This document shows, in pieces, positions 44,756-54,166 of a stretch of DNA of 64,000 nucleotides. This DNA is from Tillandsia leiboldiana (Eukaryota > Streptophyta > Magnoliopsida > Poales > Bromeliaceae). The notes beneath the pieces are model-generated. The model made no database searches and had not been told where the DNA came from. It was given only the letters and a program-made list of their open reading frames with translations. Position 1 is the first letter of the stretch. Every line of letters starts with the position of its first letter. The translations under genes were made by a program, and so were the position numbers. The stretch spans positions 46,162,745 through 46,226,744 of the forward strand of contig CM055066.1 of NCBI GenBank assembly GCA_029204045.2. The letters are read 5' to 3'.

Positions 44756-45132
44756 AAAATCTGCGTAAAAGAAAGTGTTAAATTATGTTGTGCATGTCAG
44801 GACACGCCGGTTCCCCCTAAATATAGTAAAATTGCTCACTTTCTTATACAAGGTCATAAGATTAGAATCCTCAAAAGGCAAGTACCCTGGTAGCAGCACA
44901 AACAGAATGACCCCACATGACCATAAGTCTGCAGTTGCACCATCGTAGCCTTTGTCCTCAAGAACCTGCCAAAAGAAAAACAATTTAGTTTGTAATTTCC
45001 TTTTTTTTATTTTTATTATAAGAATAAGTGGAATGGGTGCTCTTGCGGGGAATTGAGTTATGAAAGGGAAATTCGCACCTCTGGAGCAACATAATTTGGA
45101 GTTCCACAAGTCGTGTGAAGTGGGCCGTCATC
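44756..45132 (-). pseudogene. CIPK fragment, kinase activation-loop exons
   Basis: Exon 45132-45079 (18 codons, DDGPLHTTCGTPNYVAPE) carries the activation loop and APE motif of the kinase domain. Exon 44965-44840 (42 codons) reads VLEDKGYDGATADLWSCGVI...NLMTLYKK. Both have AG/GT borders in phase 0. The next exon begins at 44760 right after TTTTACGCAG, but after five bases (ATTTT) the chromovirus begins. The earlier exons (glycine loop, catalytic HRD and DFG) are not seen to the right of 45132, so this is a truncated gene copy or captured fragment. Confidence 0.92.
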
Positions 45133-45364
45133 CTGCAGAAATTACCATTACAGCTTTTGGAACTCGAGTTTACAATTTTGGGAATTGGTAATACGAGGTA
45201 ATTTTACGTAGCTTCTGACCAGGAAGTAATTTGGATTTCTTACGCTTCATTGATAATTGACTAATTTTTTAATCTTTGATAGCGAGGCCAAGAAAAATCT
45301 AGAAATAATTTAGTAGTGGTAGCAACTAGTATGCATAAATAAACGGACTTGCTACATTGCATAA

Positions 45365-46260
45365 TGTTGGGAATCTGGTACTCGCACCGGTACCAGATTT
45401 TGTGAATCCGCAATCTGCTCCGTGTTGGGATTCCGCAACGGAAACGTCAAATCGGATTTTTACCATAAACCTATCTCCTCAATAGAACCTGAAACCGGCA
45501 CCACCACAAAAGGGGAGAAAAAACCAAAACAGAAAAATGCGGGTGAAATAAGATTCATTAACCAAGAGAAAAATTACACCGGACTCCTCTTCTACACAAA
45601 GTAGCTTCAACCCGAGCCCTCCTCCTGAATCTCTCTTACTCTTCTCTCGTCTTCTATAAACCCAAAAGAAGACTACTCTATTTTCTTTCTCACATGCACC
45701 CGTTCACTAGGTGCATGTAACTCGGCTAACTTTTCTCTTTGGTACGGACCACACCATGCTTTAGCTGCGCACCCCAAGAGAAAAAACTTTTTTGTACTCT
45801 CTAAAGCTGTAGTAAATTAATTGCAACAAAGGAGTATATATAAAGCTCCACCAAGATGTATCCAAATCTAGTTAAATTAGGATTCTACTCTAATTAATAT
45901 TTAAATCTTAATAAAATTTATCTTCAACAGATTTAAATATTAATGCTAATCTAATTAAGATTTAATTATAAATCTAACCAAATTGTAACGATCTCCACCT
46001 TGGTTTGATTAGTAATCTTCAACCGCTGCGTTGACCTCACACCGCTCCATCTTGAGCGATTGTGCCTCCGCGAACTTTTGGAACTAAAATTGTTTTCACT
46101 TCTGTCCTGACCACGCTCCCGTTCAGAACATACAAGTTCTCGCGCTTGTTCGCCTCACACACGACCCGATCTCGTTTTTAGACCCTCAGCTCCAGTGGCA
46201 GAAGCGTCAAGCATCATTCTATTTTTTTTTTTTAAAAAAAAAAAAAAATTTGAGGTCGAT
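45365..46260 (-). mobile_element. Copia fragment: 3' LTR plus adjoining noncoding region
   Basis: Starts TGTTGGGAATCTGG (45365) and ends TTGTAACG (45990). Directly right, plus-strand ATCTCCACCTTGG reads as a polypurine tract CCAAGGTGGAGAT on the minus strand, so this is a 3' LTR with part of the 3' internal region. The LTR start has an inverted repeat AATCTGGTACTCGCACCGGTACCAGATT. The fragment ends in a T-run and A-run at 46222-46254. No coding region. Confidence 0.7.
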
Positions 46261-46412
46261 CTAGATTGCATAAGCAACAAACATAAGGTAAAGATCCTAG
46301 TCACCAAGTGAACTTATACAATTCACGGGAAGTTCCTTACTTCATTTTAATTTGTTAGCGGTTCAAAAAAAATCTAGATGATGTATCTAATCACTATGAA
46401 CCACTATGAAAA

Positions 46413-46774
46413 TACACTGTTCCTAATTGGTCTTGCTTTAAAGAAAATTTATCAAAGTGTCCATGAATTCTAAAAAACTCATCATTTAACGAAATTCAAC
46501 ATGAAAGTGAAAGAGAAAGGAGCCTGAGCGATAATATTATACCAGGCTATCACCAAAGCTCAAACCTTATCTAAATAAGGGTATATTTGCACATACACTC
46601 TTCCTAATTGGTCTTACTTCAAAAGAGATTTATCAAAATGTCCATGAATTCTAAAAAACTCATCATTTAACGAAATTCACTATGAAAGTAAAAGAGGAGG
46701 GAGCCTGGGTGATAATATTATACCATGCTATCACCAAACTCATACCTTATCATGAAAAGGGTATAGTTGCTGCA
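46413..46774. repeat. 181-bp imperfect tandem duplication
   Basis: TACACTGTTCCTAATTGGTC (46413) recurs as TACACTCTTCCTAATTGGTC (46594). Both copies include TCTAAAAAACTCATCATTTA and GCCTG.G.GATAATATTATAC. No gene seen here. Confidence 0.85.
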
Positions 46775-47473
46775 TAAAGTGCAAATGAAGGCTAGCCAAC
46801 CATCAGAACATAAATATCTTGATGTGTAATGCTCATTTCGGCCTACATTGCAATATTACTTCTTGCATACATCATTTTCTGATTTAGGCAACAAGGGTGA
46901 ATATTAAGTCGATGGAAGTGACACTGATTTGTCTTAATTCAGAAAACAAAAAAACTTGAAAATAATATGTAGGGTTGAGGTATTAAGTACGTATATATAT
47001 GTAGTTTGACCATACCATACTATTTCAAATATACAATCCGATCAAATATGCTTTTGACCAGTCAACCAAGAATCAGAATCTTACCAAAATTTAGCTCTTT
47101 TTTTTTAATCTCTTGAAAATTATTCAATAGACGATGAATGATATATATTATGCATTCTATAAGAAGGAAGGAAAGTCGTAATCAGCTTCAAATTAAAATT
47201 TATAAGGAAATAAAAAGAAATATATATATAGGCTGTGGTTACGTACTTAAGCTATAAAGAAAAATTAATATACAGTTAATAGTACTAGTTAATGAGTCTG
47301 CGTTTAATTCGAAAGCTAAATTCAAGTTTTACCGTTTGTTGTTCCAAATAGAAAACAAAGGATAAGAGATTAATTGTATCTACGAAACTAGCAAACCAAA
47401 TTTTATATGGACGCACAATGAGATTATGAACCAAGATTGCAAATGTAAATAAAGTTGCATGAGAAGCCCTTAC
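46775..47473. other. AT-rich spacer, no gene seen
   Basis: Contains TATATATA runs near 46990 and 47220. It could be intron or captured intergenic sequence between the CIPK and epimerase-like fragments. Confidence 0.5.
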
Positions 47474-47523
47474 TTGGCTGAAGAAAAGGTTTTGTTCAGC
47501 GCCTCTTTATCCCAAAGATCAAC
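47474..47523 (-). pseudogene. Exon fragment like UDP-glucose 4-epimerase
   Basis: Between TTTCTGCAG and GTAAGG it reads VDLWDKEALNKTFSSAK. Plant UDP-glucose 4-epimerases have a VDLRDKEALEKVF segment at this point, before FDAVIHFAGLKAVGES. The R-to-W change fits a CGG to TGG transition. The rest of the enzyme (glycine-rich NAD motif, YxxxK) is not seen. Short, so moderately sure. Confidence 0.6.
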
Positions 47524-48245
47524 CTGCAGAAAGCAAGAAACACAAAAACAACCACTTCAGTCAAATTCTTAGACTTGATCTGTAATAAACAATAAGGTAA
47601 AGTAAGTCAAAGCTTTAAAAGTCGTACAACTTACTTAAAAATAACAAAAAATTTCATTCTTTGTTATTGGGCCCGGCCAATCGTAAGTTGAATTCACAGT
47701 TGGGCCGTCACTTGATCCTTGGATTGAGCCCATCCACTGGATAAATCCAGGCCCAACACAGTAGCCTACTAATTTTTTTTTTTATTTGACTGATTTTAGT
47801 TAATTAAATTATGATTCTCATTAATTTAGCCAGTATATCATTAAATTTTTACGCCTTCAATCACTCATTAGCACATAGGATATGGCCATCAAATTTAACA
47901 AAATTCAAAAATTAATATAGTATAATATTTCAAATCCAAAAATCTTAAAGACTATTTCCAATTAGGCTACTGTTAGGGGCCATAATAGTTGAGAAACCTG
48001 TGAGCCAATACAATTTTTTTCTATTTTAATGCAAGCTTATGCTCTCTACTTCTTGCTAAATGGAGTGGTTCATAAATAAGATCTATTCAGTTTAAACTAA
48101 CAGATTACATGTTGCCTTCTTCTTTTTAGTTGGCAGACATTTTGGCAATCAGAAAAAAATGAAACAGTAAAAAGCATTAGAAGCCAAATGCAGTAATCCA
48201 GGAGAAAATCAGAAAAGAAAGACTCGCACCAATCATTAAGATTAA
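47524..48245. other. Spacer without recognised genes
   Basis: AT-rich, with GGGCCCGGCC and several TTGGGC/GGCCCA motifs at 47660-47755. No clear exon. Confidence 0.5.
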
Positions 48246-48361
48246 TTAAGCACAGTTGACAGCAGTCATCAGGATTAAAAAGCAAGTAGAAATAGCATAT
48301 AGATTAAGCACAGTCGACAACAGTCATCAGGATTAAAAAGCAAGTAGAAGTAGCATATATA
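48246..48361. repeat. 58-bp tandem duplication
   Basis: TTAAGCACAGTTGACAGCAG (48246) recurs as TTAAGCACAGTCGACAACAG (48304). Both are followed by TCATCAGGATTAAAAAGCAA. Confidence 0.9.
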
Positions 48362-48602
48362 TAGGTATATAGCAACTAGATTATACTGTACAAACGAATT
48401 TGCATGTGACATATTAGCAAACTAGCAAGCACACAAAATAACCTGTAAGAGCAGTCTTCTGCACCCACTGCTATACAATAATGCAAGACAATGGCATTAA
48501 TCCACATTTCTACTGAATAATAATAAGTTGAGCCACCAACATCAAAAACCATCAACATGTTAACACAGATTATCATTTTAACCAACAAAATCTTCTAATT
48601 AA

Positions 48603-49102
48603 TCAGTAAGATCTGAAAATTTTACAACAATTGGATGAAACTACCGAATGAGAAGTGGAGCGTAAGATCGAAGAAATTAATCTAACGTACTGGATCCAAA
48701 AATGAGAGCGACAGACCTCTCCTGGGCTTGCGGCACTTGACGAGAGGTGGAGGGCAGTGTCGAGCAGGAGCACGGCGTCGATGCCCTGGACGATGCCCTG
48801 GACGGAGATCCGGCCGTCAGTGATGTCGGGATCGAACAAGAACCGGAGCACTCGGCCTGGCCGAACTTGACGGAGCCTTTGGCCTGCCCGAACTTGACGG
48901 AGCCTTCGGCCTGGCCGAACTTGACGGAGCCTTTGGCCTGCCCGAACTTGACGGAGCCTTCGGCCTCGCCGGCGACGACCTTGTGCGGAGAAGGGGCCAC
49001 CAACTCGCCGGCGAGGAGATCAGCTACAAAGGGTTCGCCGGCGAAGAGATCGGCGGTGAAGGGCTCGCCGGCGAGGAGATCGGCGGTAAGGAGCGTTTCA
49101 TC
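48603..49102 (-). pseudogene. Unrecognised exon-like GC-rich segment
   Basis: An island of high GC in AT-rich DNA. One frame (up to 48851) reads RFLFDPDITDGRISVQGIVQ, then GIDAVLLLDTALHLSSSAAS, with a possible donor GTCTGT after PGE. Another frame carries the 9-residue repeat KFGQA[KE]GSV and ends in a start-like ATG at 49102. The frames may have been joined before the repeat changed. I do not recognise the protein. It could be the first exon of a captured gene. Confidence 0.4.
48862..48969. repeat. Four 27-bp tandem units
   Basis: CTTGACGGAGCC begins at 48866, 48893, 48920 and 48947. Units alternate TTTGGCCTGCCCGAA and TTCGGCCTGGCCGAA, so the older unit may be 54 bp. On the minus strand it encodes KFGQAKGSV and KFGQAEGSV in turn. 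A second set of about 30-bp units (CGCCGGCGAGGAGATCGGCG) follows at about 49007-49090. Confidence 0.9.
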
Positions 49103-49483
49103 GTGGAAGAGAGAGGGTTTAGGTAAAATGAAGGAGAGAAAGGGGGTTTAATTGGGGCTCTGGAGAAAGAGAGGGGAGGGGTTGAGGGTGTTAAGTTAAT
49201 TTTTAAAATTATATTTAAATTATAAATTATTTATAGATTTAATTTTAAGTTATAAGCTTAAATAAATATTATTTTAATTTTTATTTGAAAAGTATGGGGG
49301 AGAAGATAAGGACATGTCAAATATGGGTTTTGGGCCAAAATTTGTGGTTGGTGTGTGGTGGGTTAAGTAGCAATAAATTTTTTTTTTTGTTGGTTGGGTT
49401 TAAATTTGGGTTTTGATTTATAAATAGGACGCTTGTATAAAAGTGTCCCAACAATGTGTCGCTATAATTTTATTATGTTATAG
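49103..49483. other. Right subterminal region of the CACTA-like candidate
   Basis: AT-rich. GGACGCTTGTATAAAAGTGTC and ATGTGTCGCTATAATTTT at 49428-49475 mirror motifs at the left end (AGCGACACTTTTAAGCGTCC at 32563 and AGCGACACATTAC at 32660). Confidence 0.5.
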
Positions 49484-51308
49484 TAGCCGTTGACGCCGTC
49501 GACGTTACCGCCACCGACAACGCAGAGGGGGGCATGGAGAGTGATCTCAACTTTTATTTTTTATTTTTTTAATTTAATCGTTATAGCAATAATACGTGAT
49601 TATATTAGCCATTATATTAGCCGGTGAAAAATTCGAGGCGGGAGTGACAAACGACAATAAAAACGAAGATAAATTTATGATGTTTAAAATTTACGATAAA
49701 ATTTATTATATTTTAAAATTTATGATCAAAAAAAATTACGATTAATATAATATTTATTTAATTATTTAATTTTTAGTTATGTTTAAAAAAATTTCTCATG
49801 CAATTTACTAATGATTTTTTTTTTCATACTTGATCCAAAAACGAAGAATTTTTATTTATTAATATAATTTTTCTTAATTTATTTTAAATAAGAATTAAAA
49901 TATGGTATTTTTTTAAGAGGCAATTCAAATTGTAAAAAATAAAGTGATTTTTTATATAGTATAGAGTTTTTTAAAATGTCGAATATATTATAAAATAAAA
50001 CTCTATTTTATTTTTTAATAATTGTCAAATGGACCCTTAGTCAAGTTTGATTTTTTTTTATAAACTTATACCTGCCACGTGAGCGCTACGCGAGCAGGGT
50101 GGTTGGCGTGGTGTTCAAGTTAAACATGGTTAAACACGGTGAACTTATCATCGTGTTCTGTGTTGAACACGGTAAACTGATCACCGTGTTCTGTGTTGAT
50201 TCCTTGATTGGGGAAGTTTAATACAGAACATGGTAAACCATTCCCTATGTTCTATCTACTATACAGCCACCTTAAAAAATAATTTTAAATTTCAATGTCA
50301 TACAATATTCAAGTATGAAGAACACAATCAAACTTTGAAACAATAATTAAATACAATAATGAATAGGAAGAATATAACTTCGCATCACATCAATACGAAT
50401 ATAATAATTTACTAATGTAGTAACCCGCGCGATGCGACAGTCAGATAATAGAAAAAAAAATATATTAATAAGATATATTTTTATAAATTTTTAAATAAAT
50501 ATATAAGAAAGAAAAAAAATTCATATCAAATTAATAATATATTAATCCAAATATATAACTAATCTATATGTTTAAACTTGACAGTTTAGAAACAAATAAA
50601 GACATTACATTTTTTTTCCATTGAGAGAGAGAGAGGGGAGGACGAAACCTAAAGCGCGAATTATCGAAAAACCCTTTTCATCTCGCACTCTATCGCCCTG
50701 AGCCTTATTCGGCCTAGGCATCCAATATTGCTCCATTAGACCCTCGTAGTGACGAAGAAGACGGTGGAACAACCCCTCGCACTGCACCCTCCACGCGCTC
50801 CGTTCTAAAGCGAGGAGGGTCGGGTTGAGTCCGTTCTAAAGCAAGGAAGGTCGGGTTGAGTCAGGTTGGCGTGAATTAAGGTTTGGATAACTTGCTTGCT
50901 CTCTCCCTAAATTCTGGATTTGAGAGGAACAAAATTATAAGGTGGGTCCCACCTCTCCATTGAATAAAGAGGATGGGAGAGAAAAAACCATGAGGTTTCA
51001 TCAAAAAGGAGTTGATGAGGGTGAAGAAGAAGAAAAGTTATAAGATAATTAAAGAACACATTGATTATAGGAGTTAAATAGAGAGGAGGTGAGAAGAAAA
51101 GTCGTATTCGTTGAATAGAGAGGATGGGAGAGGAAACGTCATGATGTTTCATCAAATAATAGTTGATGAGGGTGAAGAAAAAATTGCAACGTAGTAAAAA
51201 GTATTGGGGATTCATAGATTTGTATAGATATGCAACAGCACATCAGGAAAGAATAGAATATCGATACAAGATAAATACAACATGACATCACATCACAACA
51301 TAACATCG
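49484..51308. other. AT-rich intergenic DNA, repeats, no gene
   Basis: Contains GTTAAACACGGTGAACTTAT and the related GTTGAACACGGTAAACTGAT with ATCACCGTGTTCTGTG (50125-50200) plus inverted AACATGGTAAACC/TTAAACATGG forms; a 31-bp duplication (TCCGTTCTAAAGCGAGGAGG, about 50799 and 50830); and a diverged duplication of ATAGAGAGGATGGGAGAG with GTTGATGAGGGTGAAGAA (about 50957-51045 and 51110-51195). Confidence 0.6.
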
Positions 51309-51973
51309 TGTTGAGACCAAAATTTTCGCTACTTAAGAAAGTGACATTTAGCGTATACCATTGGCTGAGGATATCAGCCGACGAGAGAATGACTTAACAA
51401 AGAGGGACTCGCATCTCGATTAAGACCGGTCTTAGTCGCGTAAGAGTGCAGTACGCGACATACGCCAGTCGGCCAAAGATGTCATCCGATAGGAAAAGCA
51501 GCCGAAATAAGGAGATCATCGCCTCATCCGGAATCGACTTCGACTGAAGGCGATAGCCAGACCGCCCAGTCGAGTGACAGGAAGGCGAAGTCAGTCAATT
51601 CTCGGCTACTCAAGCCGAAGAATGAAAGACTCTGAAAAGAAAGAGCGCGAGATTCGGGCGCGAATCTCGTAGCTGACTTCAGAAATGGCAATCAGCGCCC
51701 AGCATTAGAAAGCGTCGAAGATCACACTTCGGCGTGTCAATAAAGGAATGAACTTGAACAGAAAAATGGCTACCATCCTATTTGAAAAAACTTGATTCAA
51801 AATGAAGTAGCTAAGAATTTCTCGATAATTCTCCCCGAATCACGCCGATTATTCAAATCGGCGATTATACGCATGGTTCATGAGTGTATAAATACCCGAA
51901 CCATCGAAGAAAAATGGATCCTGCAACCTCGTAAGCCAGTGACCACCCATGTTTTTTCATATCTTTCATACCT
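51309..51973 (+). mobile_element. Possible LTR fragment (Gypsy Tat-like)
   Basis: Starts TGTTGAGACCAAAATTTTCG after AT-rich DNA and has a TATA-like TATAAATACCCGAACC at about 51888-51903. The body has GC-richer repeats of CGGC/GCCGA motifs typical of some Tat/Athila LTRs. It stops where an inverted LTR starts (51974). No coding region. Assigned from general appearance only. Confidence 0.35.
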
Positions 51974-53780
51974 TATCACGCTCCGAGTTTTAAAAGCAGT
52001 CTATTTTTTTTTTATTATATATATAAACAGATCAGAGTTCAAAATGTAACCCTAGGACGTGACTAGATCCGCCACGCGCATAGGAGATTCCCTGTCCAAA
52101 ACCAGTGTCTCTCCTACACACGCTCGGCTAGTCAAGAAACAACAGTTACTAATTAAAACAAGAATTACTAGTAAAAGCATAATCAATTAAACATTTACTA
52201 CAGATAATTCAATAATAACTAAAGTCAAAGACATGTTAAAACATAACTGGAATAAACTAGAACATGCACTGACACGGGATGATACTATCGCAGTATCCTC
52301 ACAGATCGCCCTGATGCTCACTACCCGACCGACCTGCAAAAGTCACACAGGGGTATGAGACACAACTGAATGTATCTCAGTGGGTGAAGAGCAGTAAAGC
52401 AATACGAAAATAATATAATGCAGGTATAGAGCAGATATGAGGGCAGGTATATAGCAGATATGAAAGCAGGTATATAGCAGATATGAAAGCAGATATATGG
52501 ACTGATATATGTCAACTGTAATAACAGGAAAAATAACTATCAACCATAATAATGCATCGTCATAACAGTAATCAGCTATACCCAACCATGTGCCACTGTT
52601 GGTCACTATGACCTCAGGCTAGTGCCAAACCAAATCTGACATGAACCCCACACCTGTTGACTATAAAAGGGGCTCAATATCGCCCGGTCTGCTGAATATA
52701 ACAGGGGCTCGATATTGCCCGGTCTGCTAAATATAACAGGGGCTCGATATCGCCCGGTCCCACAGGTGCAGCCATGTAAAACGGGCTCACGGGTCGCATA
52801 GACCACTCTCCCGGTAAAGAACACCATTATGGAGGATCAGCCCACTGGTGTACGTGAAGATGTCCAACTGGTGCATGGTGATCTCAATGTAGATGCTCAA
52901 GCTCACGGTCAGAAGACCCGAATATGGCGAACAGCCGCGAACTCCCTAACAGGATCTGGAGTACATCACAGTGCCAACAAATACATAGTGACAATAATAT
53001 CCTCCTACTCTATCAGACATGGTACTCTAGAGATAAAGACAATGTACAAATGTAGCAGTAGGAGATATATCACTAAGCGACTAGTAAGTCATAACCAACT
53101 CACGAAACAGATACGAGTCAAGATCTAGATGCCGGAGACTCTCAAACAAAATCATCAATACTCTCGGTGCCAAATAATGCCATAATGAACCATAACCTCC
53201 TACTCTGTCAAGCATGTCAAGGTACCAATATATATGCCGTAAAGCAACAAGATATCCACCTACTCTATCATGCAAAGTAAACAGGCATAATGATAAATAT
53301 GAAATAGGAGTAGGTGATATATGACAAGTACAGTTTAAGAGTGTCTGATAACACTGATCATGGCATATATGTATAAACAGACAAGCAGATATGAACCACT
53401 ATGATACTAAGAGTGTCTAATAACACTGAGTATAATCAAGACATGTGATATAGCAGAAATGCAATAGTAAGGAAGGGCTAGCAAGGCAACCAAAGGGTCC
53501 AATCAACCATAGTACCCAAAAGGTTACACTATGCCAATGCCCGGATCGGAGTACTCACCTCAACCTGGACGGTCCTAATATCTGCTGCTCAACTGGCGAG
53601 GCGGCTCACGAGTGCTCGGGCCTGAATCATAACCAACTATCAGCAAATAACTCACTCATATCCAACCCACATGCAACACTGTGCAATAAGACTTAGACCA
53701 CTAAAGTAGGTCAAGGTCTCAGAATCCGCCAAAAATTTCGGTAATCCGCCGATCAACCAATAATGGTCCGATCATAGCCT
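51974..53780 (-). mobile_element. Old inverted Gypsy LTR fragment
   Basis: Begins TATCACGCTCCGAGTTTTAA on the plus strand, a decayed form of the TGTCACGCCCCGAGATTCAA that begins 54167. The order of later motifs is shared with 54167-56945: an AGGCGTGA..CCGCCAC block, GTTGGTCACTATGACCTCAG, CACTCTCCCGGTAAAGAACA. It has three 35-bp units GGGGCTCGATATTGCCCGGT at about 52662-52766. The open frame 52829-53128 has no domain. Confidence 0.65.
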
Positions 53781-53833
53781 ACAGGTTATCAAAATAAATA
53801 AAACTTAAGACTGGTTTTTCAAAACTCTTTAAG

Positions 53834-54115
53834 ATGGTTTTCGGCTGGATCATCATCTTTGTCTCAGCCTTGGTGAGCACCCGTGTCACGAATAAACTGA
53901 AGCGAGCAAGAAAGGACACGGATGAGGGAGATTTTATTCCTTTGGACGAATCGGAAACTGAGACCGAATCGGAAGAATGGGAACAAATAACTGAAAAATC
54001 AGCAACAATAGTAAAGGGAAAATCTCCTGCAACCCCTGCTTCAACCCCCTGCTTCAACGAAAGCAAAGTCGACAGCACTTGCATCACCAGCATCAACAGC
54101 ACCAACCGCATTTGA
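53834..54115 (+). CDS. Isolated 93-codon open frame, unknown
   Basis: Begins MVFGWIIIFVSALVSTRVTN, a possible hydrophobic N-terminal segment, followed by a basic patch (KLKRARK), an acidic stretch (DESETETESEEWE) and a Ser/Thr/Pro-rich end. It lies alone between two inverted LTRs. Not recognised. It could be the flank of an element's gag or chance. I would not count it as a gene without a homologue. Confidence 0.25.
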   Translation: MVFGWIIIFVSALVSTRVTNKLKRARKDTDEGDFIPLDESETETESEEWEQITEKSATIVKGKSPATPASTPCFNESKVDSTCITSINSTNRI

Positions 54116-54166
54116 CACATCAGAGGACGACGCCTCTGTCACTTCAATCTATCGAGAGCAACAACG

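Larger units (their letters stand above)
32603..49483. mobile_element. Candidate non-autonomous CACTA-like transposon carrying gene fragments
   Basis: The left end reads CACTAAAAAAAATACCGACA from 32603. The right end, read inward on the minus strand, is CTACTATAACATAATAAAAT followed by TATAGCGACACATTG. Both are followed by repeated AGCGACAC-type subterminal motifs, as in plant CACTA elements. The right terminus is imperfect (TAGTAG instead of TAGTG) and I could not identify a 3-bp target duplication or any transposase. Between the ends, without later insertions, about 7 kb holds exon fragments of at least three unrelated genes on one strand. An alternative is a Helitron or a decayed gene cluster. 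Confidence 0.45.

Noticed and set aside
45058..45109. Reading the CIPK exons as one continuous 108-aa ORF (44783-45109)
   Set aside because: The N-terminal and C-terminal parts of that frame are intron sequence. Clear GT and AG borders delimit the exons at 44965-44840 and 45132-45079.
32603..49483. Helitron as the capturing element
   Set aside because: I did not find a convincing TC start, CTRR end with hairpin, or insertion between A and T. The CACTA-like ends fit better, though not perfectly.
51309..51973. Endogenous pararetrovirus promoter or leader
   Set aside because: A TATA-like box and GC-richer repeats suggested it, but I see no movement-protein, coat or RT motif nearby, and the TG start fits an LTR better.
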